A stretch of DNA of 5,030 nt from Paracoccaceae bacterium (GCA_029881635.1 JAOUMG010000207.1:1-5030), one strand, 5' to 3'. Counted from the first letter of the stretch, positions 1-5,030 are shown. Notes: generated by a model from the sequence alone, not told the origin. Numbers and translations are program-made.

Positions 1-1
1 G

Positions 2-322
2 CGAAAGTTGGGAAAGACCACGGGCTGGATACACCGTGCCACATTGCAGGCCAAAGGCGTCAAGATGATTGGCGGCGTCAACTATGACCGGATATCGCCG
101 GACGGGCTTCACGTCAGTTTTGGGGCCTCGCGAGAAAACCCGACCCTTCTTGAAGTTGATTCGATTGTTCTTTGCGCCGGGCAGGAAAGTGAAACCTCGC
201 TCGCGGCTGAACTGAATGAGGCGGGCAAGATCGTTCACGTCATTGGCGGGGCCGATTTGGCGAGCGAATTGGACGCAAAACGCGCAATTGACCAAGGAAC
301 TAGGCTTGCCGCCCGCATTTGA
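2..322 (+). CDS. fadH: NADPH-dependent 2,4-dienoyl-CoA reductase, C-terminal fragment
   Basis: This is the 3' end of a gene that enters from the left edge; 106 codons are visible before the TGA stop. The enzyme (about 670 residues in E. coli) reduces 2,4-dienoyl-CoA with NADPH through FAD, a 4Fe-4S cluster and FMN, allowing beta-oxidation of unsaturated fatty acids. The fragment is the end of the FAD/NADPH-binding half. It opens with KLGKTTGWIHR, has the VLCAGQE segment near residues 57-63, and ends with an IGGADLASELDAKRAI stretch that closes the FAD-binding fold, all very close to the E. coli FadH C-terminus as I recall it. The N-terminal TIM barrel with the flavin and Fe-S sites lies outside the window. 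A TTG at base 8 could be mistaken for a start but sits inside conserved sequence. No clear terminator follows. The family assignment is secure; activity cannot be judged from the fragment. Confidence 0.93.
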   Translation, partial: RKLGKTTGWIHRATLQAKGVKMIGGVNYDRISPDGLHVSFGASRENPTLLEVDSIVLCAGQESETSLAAELNEAGKIVHVIGGADLASELDAKRAIDQGTRLAARI

Positions 323-477
323 CCGACCCGGATGTTAACGATTTGGCGACGATCGGCGGATTTTTGCCACTTTACCTTCGCGACAATACCCCTTTGTTGA
401 CCGTGCAACTCCGCATTCTTGCCTGAATTGGGGGTGATACCTGTCCTTGGCGGGCGAATGTATTTGACGGGTGCACA
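323..477 (+). promoter_or_regulatory. fadH-lysR intergenic region, probable lysR promoter
   Basis: This 155-base gap is AT-richer than its flanks and should hold the lysR promoter. TTGACC at 397-402 resembles a -35 box, but no good -10 hexamer lies 16-18 bases downstream, so the promoter is not placed. A short dyad ATTC-N6-GAAT occupies 415-428 and could be part of an operator; it is not a textbook T-N11-A LysR box. No purine-rich Shine-Dalgarno sequence precedes the lysR ATG: only GACGGG around 466-471, followed by GTGCAC. No convincing rho-independent terminator for fadH is visible here. Confidence 0.3.
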
Positions 478-1383
478 ATGGATCGTTTGACGGAAATGGA
501 GGCCTTTGCCACGGTAGTAGATCAGGGGGGATTTACGGACGCGGCGAAAAAGATGGGGATTTCAAAATCTGCTGTCTCAAAACATGTATCTTCCCTGGAG
601 GCGCGTTTGGGGGCGCGGCTTCTGAACCGGACGACACGGCGTGTGTCTCCCACTGAAATCGGGTTGGCGTATTATGACCGGGCCCGGCGCGTATTGAATG
701 ATGCGGGGGAAGCAGATTCCCTTGTAACCTCAATGCAATCGGCGCCTTCTGGGCTGTTGCGTATATCGGTTGCGACAGATTTCGGGGTTAATCTGTTGTC
801 GCCCATATTGGGGCAGTTCTTGCTCGAATATCCCGACATTACCGTGAACATGGTATTGAATAATCGTTTTGTGGAATTGATTTCTGAAGGCTTCGACATG
901 GCCATCCGGGTCGGAGAACTGGAAGATTCCACGCTGCGTGCCCGTAAACTTACGGATACCGCCAAGCGCATGGTTGGATCACCCGCATATTTCCAGAAAT
1001 ATGGCCGCCCACAGAAGATCGATGACCTGAACGAACATAAACTGCTGCATTATTCCAATCAGGCTGCCGGCAACGTCTGGAAAATCACCGCCCCTTCGGG
1101 CGAAAAACGTCAGGTTCGCACCGCAGGCTGGTTGACTGTGAATGACGGGCAGTCGCTGTTGAATGCTGCCATCTCGGGCCTTGGCATCGCCTACCTGCCA
1201 TCATTCCTCTACGCAGATGCGATGAAGCAGGGATTGGTCGAAGAGGCAATTCCCGAACTGCCGGTCGAAACGCTGGGTATCTATGCCGTATATCCGCCAG
1301 GCCGTTTCACCCAACCGAAAGTCCGCGCCTTCATCGACTTTCTTGCAGCGTCGTTCGTCGACAAAGGTCCGGACGCCTGGTGA
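478..1383 (+). CDS. LysR-family transcriptional regulator, CrgA-like
   Basis: Complete 301-residue protein, the usual length of the family. LysR proteins bind DNA as dimers or tetramers and switch genes in response to a small ligand, often controlling a neighbouring or divergent gene and themselves. Residues 1-60 form the winged helix-turn-helix, with the recognition region around AAKKMGISKSAVSKHVSSLE (22-41) and the wing segment LLNRTTRRVSPTEIG (48-62). Residues about 90-295 are the periplasmic-binding-protein-like effector domain; the phrase GFDMAIRVGELEDSTLRARKL (138-158) is typical of the CrgA-like subgroup. The ATG at 478 is chosen because the helix-turn-helix begins immediately after it and the frame upstream reaches a stop at 424-426 with no other start. 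The gene is convergent with the OmpA operon and lies 155 bases after fadH, so its target is not revealed by a divergent partner. Ligand and regulon are unknown. Confidence 0.95.
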   Translation: MDRLTEMEAFATVVDQGGFTDAAKKMGISKSAVSKHVSSLEARLGARLLNRTTRRVSPTEIGLAYYDRARRVLNDAGEADSLVTSMQSAPSGLLRISVATDFGVNLLSPILGQFLLEYPDITVNMVLNNRFVELISEGFDMAIRVGELEDSTLRARKLTDTAKRMVGSPAYFQKYGRPQKIDDLNEHKLLHYSNQAAGNVWKITAPSGEKRQVRTAGWLTVNDGQSLLNAAISGLGIAYLPSFLYADAMKQGLVEEAIPELPVETLGIYAVYPPGRFTQPKVRAFIDFLAASFVDKGPDAW

Positions 1384-1395
1384 ATGCGACAAAGA

Positions 1396-1420
1396 ATTTT
1401 TAGTGAGTGACCATTTTTAG
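1396..1420. repeat. Short direct repeat in the convergent intergenic gap
   Basis: ATTTTTAG occurs at 1396-1403 and again at 1413-1420, with a 17-base period, inside the 46-base gap between the lysR and ompA-like stop codons. It is the most AT-rich patch of the window. It could be chance, or part of the 3' untranslated regions; no function is evident. Confidence 0.3.
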
Positions 1421-1429
1421 CGTTTACTA

Positions 1430-2365
1430 TTATTGGGTCGAGGTGATCATCGCCTCGACCCTTCTATTTTCGGTTCGACCTTCGGGTGACAGGTTCGATG
1501 CGCGGGGGCTGAGGAAACCGACACCATCAGCACTAAGCTGGGCAGGAGCGACGCCATAGTCATTGATCAGGTGTTGCCGGACCGACTGCGCCCGTTTGCG
1601 TGAAAGCGAAATATTAGCAACAAGCGATCCCTCGGCATCAGTGTGGCCGACCAGTGCTATGCGACGGTCGGGATTAGCCTTCAGGTATTCCGCAAGTTCA
1701 GCCAGTGAACGAAACTCTCCGGGGCCGAGCGCAACCGATCCGGTTTCAAATGCCAGATCGTCAAGCACAACCGATCCCGCTGCATTCAGACGTTCTGCAA
1801 GGTTACCCGCAGGTGCGACCACCTCTTTGACGACAGTGGGTGCGGCCTCTGCTTGCAGGATTGGGGTTTTTACCGGTGCGCCAACACGCGTCATCTGAAC
1901 ATAGCCGCTGTCGCTGGAACGGCTGACCAGCAGGCTTACGAAATCAGTATCGTCGCCATTGGTACGTTTGGCCGAAAGAAAGCGAAAATCACCCAGATCG
2001 ACATGCATATCGGGTTCGGGCAACACTTCGGTTGAAAAGCGGAAATCAAACCCGCCGCAGGCATCTGTTTCGCATTCGAAAAGAACTTCGAACCCTTCCG
2101 CCTTCAACTGGTCGCGCAAGGGGGCAAGCAGTGCCATTGTGGTTTTTTCACCATCACGCACCCGCCAGGAAGTCTGGTTGACTTCGCCTTCCGCAGATTG
2201 GGTAACCATCCGGCCAGCAGACCACGGACCCACGGGCAAGGCATAGCTGCCCATGGTCTCAATTCTTTCGGCGGTGCGGCTGGCAGTGTTTGGTAGTGCA
2301 AGCGTGGGCGCGGCAAGGCCAACACCGGGCGAAAGACAAAGGATGATAACCGTTGCCAATCTCAT
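1430..2365 (-). CDS. OmpA-family outer-membrane/peptidoglycan-binding protein
   Basis: Complete 311-residue protein. A signal peptide is visible at residues 1 to about 19 (MRLATVIILCLSPGVGLAA, positive start then hydrophobic core); Cys10 lies within the hydrophobic core and does not form a lipobox. Residues about 30-165 are a domain I cannot assign to a known function, with Cys98 and Cys103 that may form a periplasmic disulfide. A linker rich in Ala, Val and Pro (166-187) precedes the OmpA_C domain (about 199-309). In it, Asp243 of GHTD and Arg258 of LSRKRAQSV keep the 15-residue spacing of the two E. coli OmpA residues that bind diaminopimelate, and the NRRVE motif (300-304) is present. No eight-stranded OmpA barrel is recognisable, so it is likely a soluble or surface-anchored peptidoglycan-binding protein. 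It is last in the minus-strand operon and its ATG overlaps the upstream stop (ATGA), suggesting coupled translation. No separate U-rich terminator of its own was found. Confidence 0.93.
   Translation of the reverse strand: MRLATVIILCLSPGVGLAAPTLALPNTASRTAERIETMGSYALPVGPWSAGRMVTQSAEGEVNQTSWRVRDGEKTTMALLAPLRDQLKAEGFEVLFECETDACGGFDFRFSTEVLPEPDMHVDLGDFRFLSAKRTNGDDTDFVSLLVSRSSDSGYVQMTRVGAPVKTPILQAEAAPTVVKEVVAPAGNLAERLNAAGSVVLDDLAFETGSVALGPGEFRSLAELAEYLKANPDRRIALVGHTDAEGSLVANISLSRKRAQSVRQHLINDYGVAPAQLSADGVGFLSPRASNLSPEGRTENRRVEAMITSTQ
1435..1470 (+). terminator. Rho-independent terminator of the lysR gene
   Basis: GGGTCGAGG (1435-1443) pairs perfectly with CCTCGACCC (1453-1461), a 9-base-pair GC-rich stem; G45-C51 and A46-T50 (that is, 1445/1451 and 1446/1450) can extend it around a small loop. 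TTCTATTTT follows directly at 1462-1470, giving the U-rich tract on the plus-strand transcript. It lies 51 bases past the lysR stop. On the minus strand the hairpin is followed by AATAATAG, not a U tract, so it should act mainly for lysR. The stem lies inside the last codons of the convergent OmpA-like gene. Structure is seen directly; termination is inferred. Confidence 0.75.
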
Positions 2366-2937
2366 CTATGGGCCCCGTGATACTCAGGGTTCGGCACCAT
2401 TGCCGTGGCTGACGCCACACGATTGGTCATGTTGAAGAATCCGGTGACGGACGCAATGTCCCAGATGTCACGATCAGTAAATCCGGCGTCTCGCAGGGTC
2501 TGCCGGTCAGTTTCCTCGATCTTCGATGACGCTGTTGTCAGGATTTCCGCGAATTCCAACATTGCCCGTTGCCGCGCCGTCAGGGAGGCGACGCGCCAGT
2601 TCATCACCAGCGCCTCACCCAGCGTCGGGTCGCCGGAAAGTTCGCGCACGGCGGCACCGTGAGCGACCTGACAATACCAGCATCTGTTGATCGAAGACAC
2701 AGTCACAGCGATCATCTCGCGTTCCAGTTTCGACAACCCACTATCCGCCAACATTATGTCATTATAAAGGTTGGTGAAGGCATTGAGCTTATCGATGTCA
2801 AAGGCATATGCCTTAAGGACATTCGGCACGAGCCCGAGCTTTTCAGCACAGATGTCAAAATACTTCCGCGTTCCATCAGGAAGCGGCGTGACCATGGGCA
2901 GGTCAAGTGCCGTCGGGTTGTCGTCACCTTGCTTCAA
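2362..2937 (-). CDS. AhpD-like peroxidase-related protein (carboxymuconolactone decarboxylase fold)
   Basis: Complete 191-residue protein matching the 'uncharacterized peroxidase-related enzyme' group of the AhpD/CMD superfamily. The proton-relay set is present with the spacing of M. tuberculosis AhpD (Glu118, Cys130, Cys133, His137): here Glu74 in LSKLEREMIAV, then Cys86 and Cys89 in NRCWYCQVAHG, then His93. This supports a thiol-disulfide or peroxidase-type role in the cytoplasm; the natural substrate is unknown. The family C-terminus is recognisable as GFFNMTNRVASATAM...PNPEYHG. Translation is assigned to a TTG at 2937 because the N-terminal residues before Met15 (TALDLPMV) look conserved in the family, a strong Shine-Dalgarno sequence sits just upstream, and the frame is closed by the TAA of the preceding gene only nine codons earlier. 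The ATG at 2895 (Met15) is the alternative. It lies 24 bases after the GNAT gene and overlaps the OmpA-like gene by four bases. Confidence 0.9.
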   Translation of the reverse strand: MKQGDDNPTALDLPMVTPLPDGTRKYFDICAEKLGLVPNVLKAYAFDIDKLNAFTNLYNDIMLADSGLSKLEREMIAVTVSSINRCWYCQVAHGAAVRELSGDPTLGEALVMNWRVASLTARQRAMLEFAEILTTASSKIEETDRQTLRDAGFTDRDIWDIASVTGFFNMTNRVASATAMVPNPEYHGAHR

Positions 2938-2940
2938 CTG

Positions 2941-2948
2941 CTCCCCTT
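2941..2948 (-). promoter_or_regulatory. Ribosome binding site supporting a TTG start
   Basis: On the minus strand the sequence AAGGGGAG lies three bases before TTG at 2937-2935 (AAGGGG-AGCAG-TTG). It is the only purine-rich site in the 24-base gap after the GNAT stop and it decides the unusual TTG start of the AhpD-like gene. No site of this strength precedes Met15. Confidence 0.65.
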
Positions 2949-2961
2949 GCCTCTTGCGGGC

Positions 2962-3663
2962 TTATTTCGAGCGGTAGTGGTATTGTCCCACAATCTGCAT
3001 CCCAAGAGAAGCATATAGAGCATTCGCACTGGCGTTGGCACGCGTGACAACCACGGAAAAGCGTGTAGCACCTTGATCTTGCGCCCAAACAGCCGCCATA
3101 CGCATCATATTGACGGCGGCTCTTTGCCGACGTTGGTCAGGGGATACATGAAGGGCGTGTAGCATGGCGGTATTTTCGGCAACAGCCACGTAAGCGGCCC
3201 CTGCAGTGCGATCATTGGTGCGGCCCAGAATGGTGGTTTTAGGCAAGCTTGCGCGTTCCATTACTGCGACGCGGTCCGCACCGATATTACCTTCGGACCA
3301 GATGTCTCGCATGATTTCCAGCGGTGGCCAGATTGCGAAGGCAGACAGCCGCGGGGGCATGACAGCCAATGACACGGTGTCGGCAATGTACATGTTGACC
3401 GGATCGACGACAGCATAGCCCCTGGCTGCCAGGGCGGCATCAAGAGCATTTTCACCAGACCGAACCATGAATAAAGATCGCTGTCCCAGAGCCCGTTGCG
3501 TTTCTTCGGCGCGGTCAATGTCCTCATCGGTCCAATCGCCGGACGCCGTAGCCGATGAAACGCGCTGTCCGCCGCCCTGCCCGTCACGGACAATAAAGTT
3601 TCCAGCCGTCAAATACCTCGCCGCTGGCCAGGTTGCGTCAGTTACCGCAAAGAGATCAGTCAT
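2962..3663 (-). CDS. GNAT-family N-acetyltransferase
   Basis: Complete 233-residue protein. GNAT enzymes transfer an acetyl group from acetyl-CoA to an amine; the substrate here is unknown. The catalytic-type domain is the C-terminal half: GAAYVAVAENTAMLHALHVSPDQRR (155-179) gives strand beta4 and the entry to the acetyl-CoA loop, and TRANASANALYASLGMQIVGQYHY (207-230) is the classic motif B with the Asn/Leu-Tyr and GM(F) ending. The N-terminal about 100 residues (with an MVRSG...LDAALAARGYAVVDP segment at 66-88) resemble a degenerate second GNAT half, which is common in this group. Odd feature: in the R/Q-x-x-G-x-G/A loop the sequence is RRQRAA (178-183), with Arg181 (AGA) at the normally invariant Gly, so CoA binding may be impaired. 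The ATG overlaps the stop of the CinA-like gene (ATGA) and no Shine-Dalgarno sequence is obvious, which fits coupled translation. Confidence 0.9.
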   Translation of the reverse strand: MTDLFAVTDATWPAARYLTAGNFIVRDGQGGGQRVSSATASGDWTDEDIDRAEETQRALGQRSLFMVRSGENALDAALAARGYAVVDPVNMYIADTVSLAVMPPRLSAFAIWPPLEIMRDIWSEGNIGADRVAVMERASLPKTTILGRTNDRTAGAAYVAVAENTAMLHALHVSPDQRRQRAAVNMMRMAAVWAQDQGATRFSVVVTRANASANALYASLGMQIVGQYHYRSK

Positions 3664-4406
3664 GCGTCAGTTGACGGGAAAAGAGCGGCCAGTCGCGACA
3701 TTGCCGCTTCGATTCTGGCCGTGTCATGACCCCGGATGACAATGTTGGATCCGTAGGCGCCGTTCACGGTGAACGGATAAGACCCGAAACTGAGGTCTGA
3801 AAATTCGTCTGCCAGCGCACCCAATGGTCCCGCGATCACCCCTTCGCCTTGCAGGATGCGGAGGGTTTGGCTCAAGAGCGGTTGGCCGCCTGTCAGTTGT
3901 GGCAAAAGGGATGCGACCATGGCCTGAAAAATGCTTGGCACACCCGCCATCACATGGACGTTTTCCAGCGAAAACCCCGGCGCGATTGAGATCGGATTGG
4001 CGATGAGCGTTGCGCCATCCGGGATCCGCGCCATGCGCTGGCGCGCTTCATTGAACTCCATGCCGTTGCGTTGGTAATGCGCAGCAAGCAGGGCGTGCGC
4101 ATCATCGCGCACCCCGATGGACACGCCGAAAGCAGCCGCAATGGCGTCAGCTGTTAAGTCATCATGGGTTGGCCCGATTCCACCAGAAGTGAACAGCTGG
4201 TCAAACGATTGTCGTAACGCATTGGTGGCTGCCACGATACTTGCATGGTCGTCACTGACAAACCGGACTTCCTTCAAGGTGATGCCGATACGGTTCAGTT
4301 CACCCGCCAGGTAATGCATGTTGGCGTCGCGGGTGCGGCCTGACAAAATCTCATCGCCGATTATCAGTATGGCAGCGGTTGGATTTGTGGACGGTTGACC
4401 TGACAT
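3660..4406 (-). CDS. CinA-like molybdopterin-binding (MoCF) domain protein, short form
   Basis: 248-residue protein of the 'competence/damage-inducible protein A' N-terminal family. It opens with AAILIIGDEILSGRTRDAN (11-29) and carries the MoCF-fold signature TSGGIGPTHDDLT (73-85). Residues about 130-165 hold the conserved NPIS.APGF......HVMAGVPSIF segment, and about 175-245 match the small C-terminal domain of the CinA N-terminal module. The nicotinamide-nucleotide deamidase (PncC/CinA_C) domain of full CinA, about 160 residues, is absent and its place is taken by the next gene. In full-length CinA the N-terminal part acts as an ADP-ribose pyrophosphatase; whether this short form does so is unknown. 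The start is set at ATG 4406: AAGGA lies eight bases upstream, and MSGQ leads directly into the domain. An ATG at 4415 overlaps that ribosome site, and a possible start at 4481 would add 25 unconserved-looking residues. First gene of the four-gene minus-strand operon. Confidence 0.9.
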   Translation of the reverse strand: MSGQPSTNPTAAILIIGDEILSGRTRDANMHYLAGELNRIGITLKEVRFVSDDHASIVAATNALRQSFDQLFTSGGIGPTHDDLTADAIAAAFGVSIGVRDDAHALLAAHYQRNGMEFNEARQRMARIPDGATLIANPISIAPGFSLENVHVMAGVPSIFQAMVASLLPQLTGGQPLLSQTLRILQGEGVIAGPLGALADEFSDLSFGSYPFTVNGAYGSNIVIRGHDTARIEAAMSRLAALFPSTDA

Positions 4407-4414
4407 GGGGATCA

Positions 4415-4419
4415 TCCTT
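4415..4419 (-). promoter_or_regulatory. Ribosome binding site of the cinA-like gene
   Basis: AAGGA on the minus strand, eight bases before the ATG at 4406-4404. It favours this start over the ATG at 4415-4413, which overlaps it, and over any start further upstream. Confidence 0.6.
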
Positions 4420-4472
4420 GCTTTTGACGTCAGGTATAGGCTGTCATTGACGGGCGTGAAAGCCCCCGGAGC

Positions 4473-4488
4473 TCTGGCCAAAGCCAGA
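4473..4488. repeat. Inverted repeat in the divergent promoter region
   Basis: TCTGGC (4473-4478) and GCCAGA (4483-4488) are perfect inverted copies around CAAA. The element overlaps the candidate -35 region of map and lies upstream of the operon's candidate -10, so it could be an operator; no U-rich tract follows on either strand, so it is not a typical terminator. Confidence 0.4.
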
Positions 4489-4519
4489 ATTGTTCACTAT
4501 CTAAACTGCGCAAAGTGAA

Positions 4520-4526
4520 AAGGAAG
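4520..4526 (+). promoter_or_regulatory. Ribosome binding site supporting the GTG start of map
   Basis: AAGGAAG lies six bases before the GTG at 4533, an optimal spacing. An in-frame GTG at 4515 precedes the site and would have no comparable ribosome binding site, so 4533 is preferred. Confidence 0.65.
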
Positions 4527-4532
4527 TGGCTG

Positions 4533-5030
4533 GTGGATGAACCGCGCGGACGTCTGACCAAGGACGGCATCAGAATCTATGAGGCAACGGATTTCGCCGG
4601 GATGCGAAAGGCCGGTCGGTTGGCGGCCAGCATTCTTGACGATGTGGCGCAGTTGGTGGTGCCCGGGGCAGGGACAGCGGAGCTGGATCAGTTCATTAAC
4701 GAACGCGTCGAATCTGCTGGCGCCAAATCAGCGACCATCGGGTATCGGGGGTATCAGCATGCCTCGTGTATCAGTGTCAATCATGTGGTTTGCCACGGCA
4801 TTCCCGGCAGCCCGATACCAAAATGGAAGAATGAAACGAACTCAACAAGGGAAGATCCGACAAGGCCCGACGGAACCCTCCGAACCGGTGATATACTGAA
4901 TATCGATGTCACGGTAATCGTCGATGGTTGGTACGGTGACTCAAGCCGTATGTATGTGGCAGGGCAGCCCAAAGGCTATGCTGCCAGACTTATTCAAGTG
5001 ACCCATGACGCGTTGTTCAAGGGGATCGAA
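4533..5030 (+). CDS. map: Type I methionine aminopeptidase, N-terminal part (runs off the window)
   Basis: The first 166 codons are visible, starting with GTG; the frame is open to the last base. The enzyme removes the initiator Met from nascent proteins at the ribosome using a two-metal site. Recognisable segments are FAGMRKAGRLAASILDDV (21-38), ATIGYRGYQHASCISVNHVV followed by CHGIP (87-91), and GDILNIDVTVIVDGWYGDSSRMYVAG (119-144). His88 corresponds to E. coli His79, and Asp125 and Asp136 to the metal ligands Asp97 and Asp108, with the 11-residue spacing kept. The later ligands (His171, Glu204, Glu235 in E. coli) lie beyond the window. Odd feature: His88 to Asp125 spans 37 residues against 18 in E. 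coli, because of a 19-residue hydrophilic insertion at about 92-113 that includes the tandem TREDP-TRPDG. About 10 extra N-terminal residues relative to E. coli are usual in alphaproteobacteria. Divergent from the cinA-like operon. Confidence 0.95.
   Translation, partial: MDEPRGRLTKDGIRIYEATDFAGMRKAGRLAASILDDVAQLVVPGAGTAELDQFINERVESAGAKSATIGYRGYQHASCISVNHVVCHGIPGSPIPKWKNETNSTREDPTRPDGTLRTGDILNIDVTVIVDGWYGDSSRMYVAGQPKGYAARLIQVTHDALFKGIE

Larger units (their letters stand above)
4407..4532. promoter_or_regulatory. Divergent promoter region between the cinA-like operon and map
   Basis: This 126-base gap must serve both the minus-strand operon and map. Towards the operon, TATACC (minus strand, 4438-4433) is a possible -10 with only weak -35 matches (CTTTCA about 18 bases upstream). 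Towards map, TGGCCA (4475-4480) followed after 17 bases by TATCTA (4498-4503) is a possible but imperfect pair. Structural elements: the palindrome TGACGTCA at 4425-4432, a GGGC-N6-GCCC dyad at 4452-4465 and the hairpin-capable TCTGGC-CAAA-GCCAGA at 4473-4488. The region's role is inferred from gene orientation; the boxes are tentative. Confidence 0.5.

Noticed and set aside
323..400. Rho-independent terminator after fadH
   Set aside because: CGATCG and a TTTTT run (361-365) are present, but no stable GC-rich stem precedes the T run.
471..656. Small GTG-started open frame overlapping the start of lysR
   Set aside because: It lies in the +2 frame over the helix-turn-helix coding region, has no ribosome site and a Gly/Cys-rich composition typical of a shadow frame.
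1367..1374. GTCCGGAC palindrome near the lysR stop as a terminator for the OmpA operon
   Set aside because: It has no room for a loop and only a short TTT follows on the minus strand.
4425..4432. TGACGTCA read as a cAMP-response-element-like site
   Set aside because: That label belongs to eukaryotic bZIP factors; in a bacterium an 8-base palindrome can only be called a candidate operator.
4407..4481. N-terminal extension of the cinA-like gene to a possible start at 4481
   Set aside because: The extra 25 residues do not resemble the family, would run through the divergent promoter region, and a well-spaced AAGGA favours the ATG at 4406.
4800..4880. Frameshift or sequencing artefact as the cause of the MetAP insertion
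   Set aside because: The frame is identical before and after the extra residues, there is no stop in it, and conserved motifs continue on both sides; an in-frame insertion explains it better.
4579..4899. Plus-strand open frame of 106 codons inside map
   Set aside because: It is a different frame of the same strand and overlaps clear MetAP motifs; the protein has no recognisable family features.
1..5030. Mobile element, CRISPR array, tRNA or phage content
   Set aside because: No transposase or integrase motifs, terminal repeats, regularly spaced repeats or tRNA-like cloverleaf were seen; the genes are ordinary chromosomal families with little intergenic space.

Overview
The window looks like chromosomal DNA from an alphaproteobacterium, most likely a member of the Rhodobacterales/Rhodobacteraceae. 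This rests on the moderately GC-rich coding style and on close resemblance of the proteins, as I remember them, to family members from that group: an OmpA-family protein with a Cys-x4-Cys mid-region, a GNAT/AhpD-like pair, a short CinA-like protein and a type I methionine aminopeptidase. No tRNA, rRNA, CRISPR array or mobile element was seen, and almost all of the window is coding.

Layout from left to right. (1) Bases 2-322 (+) are the last 106 codons of a 2,4-dienoyl-CoA reductase (fadH). (2) Bases 478-1383 (+) encode a complete CrgA-type LysR regulator. (3) A strong hairpin followed by a T-rich run at 1435-1470 looks like the terminator of the lysR gene, and it lies inside the 3' end of the convergent gene. 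(4) Bases 4406 down to 1430 (-) form a tight four-gene operon: short CinA-like (MoCF domain) protein, GNAT acetyltransferase, AhpD-like peroxidase-related protein, OmpA-family envelope protein. The junctions are a 4-base ATGA overlap, a 24-base gap with a TTG start, and a second ATGA overlap, so translational coupling is likely. (5) A 126-base divergent promoter region (4407-4532) separates this operon from (6) map (4533 to the window end, +), the N-terminal two thirds or so of a type I methionine aminopeptidase.

The genes are mostly housekeeping or stress/envelope related and do not form an evident new system. fadH serves beta-oxidation of unsaturated fatty acids, map removes the initiator methionine, the OmpA-like protein probably links the envelope to peptidoglycan, and the AhpD-like protein probably acts in thiol/peroxide chemistry. 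Why the four operon genes travel together is not apparent from the sequence.

The points most worth a second look are a 19-residue hydrophilic insertion in MetAP between the substrate-binding His and the first metal-binding Asp, an Arg in place of the invariant Gly in the acetyl-CoA loop of the GNAT protein (one base away from Gly), and the lysR terminator that doubles as the coding sequence for the OmpA C-terminus.
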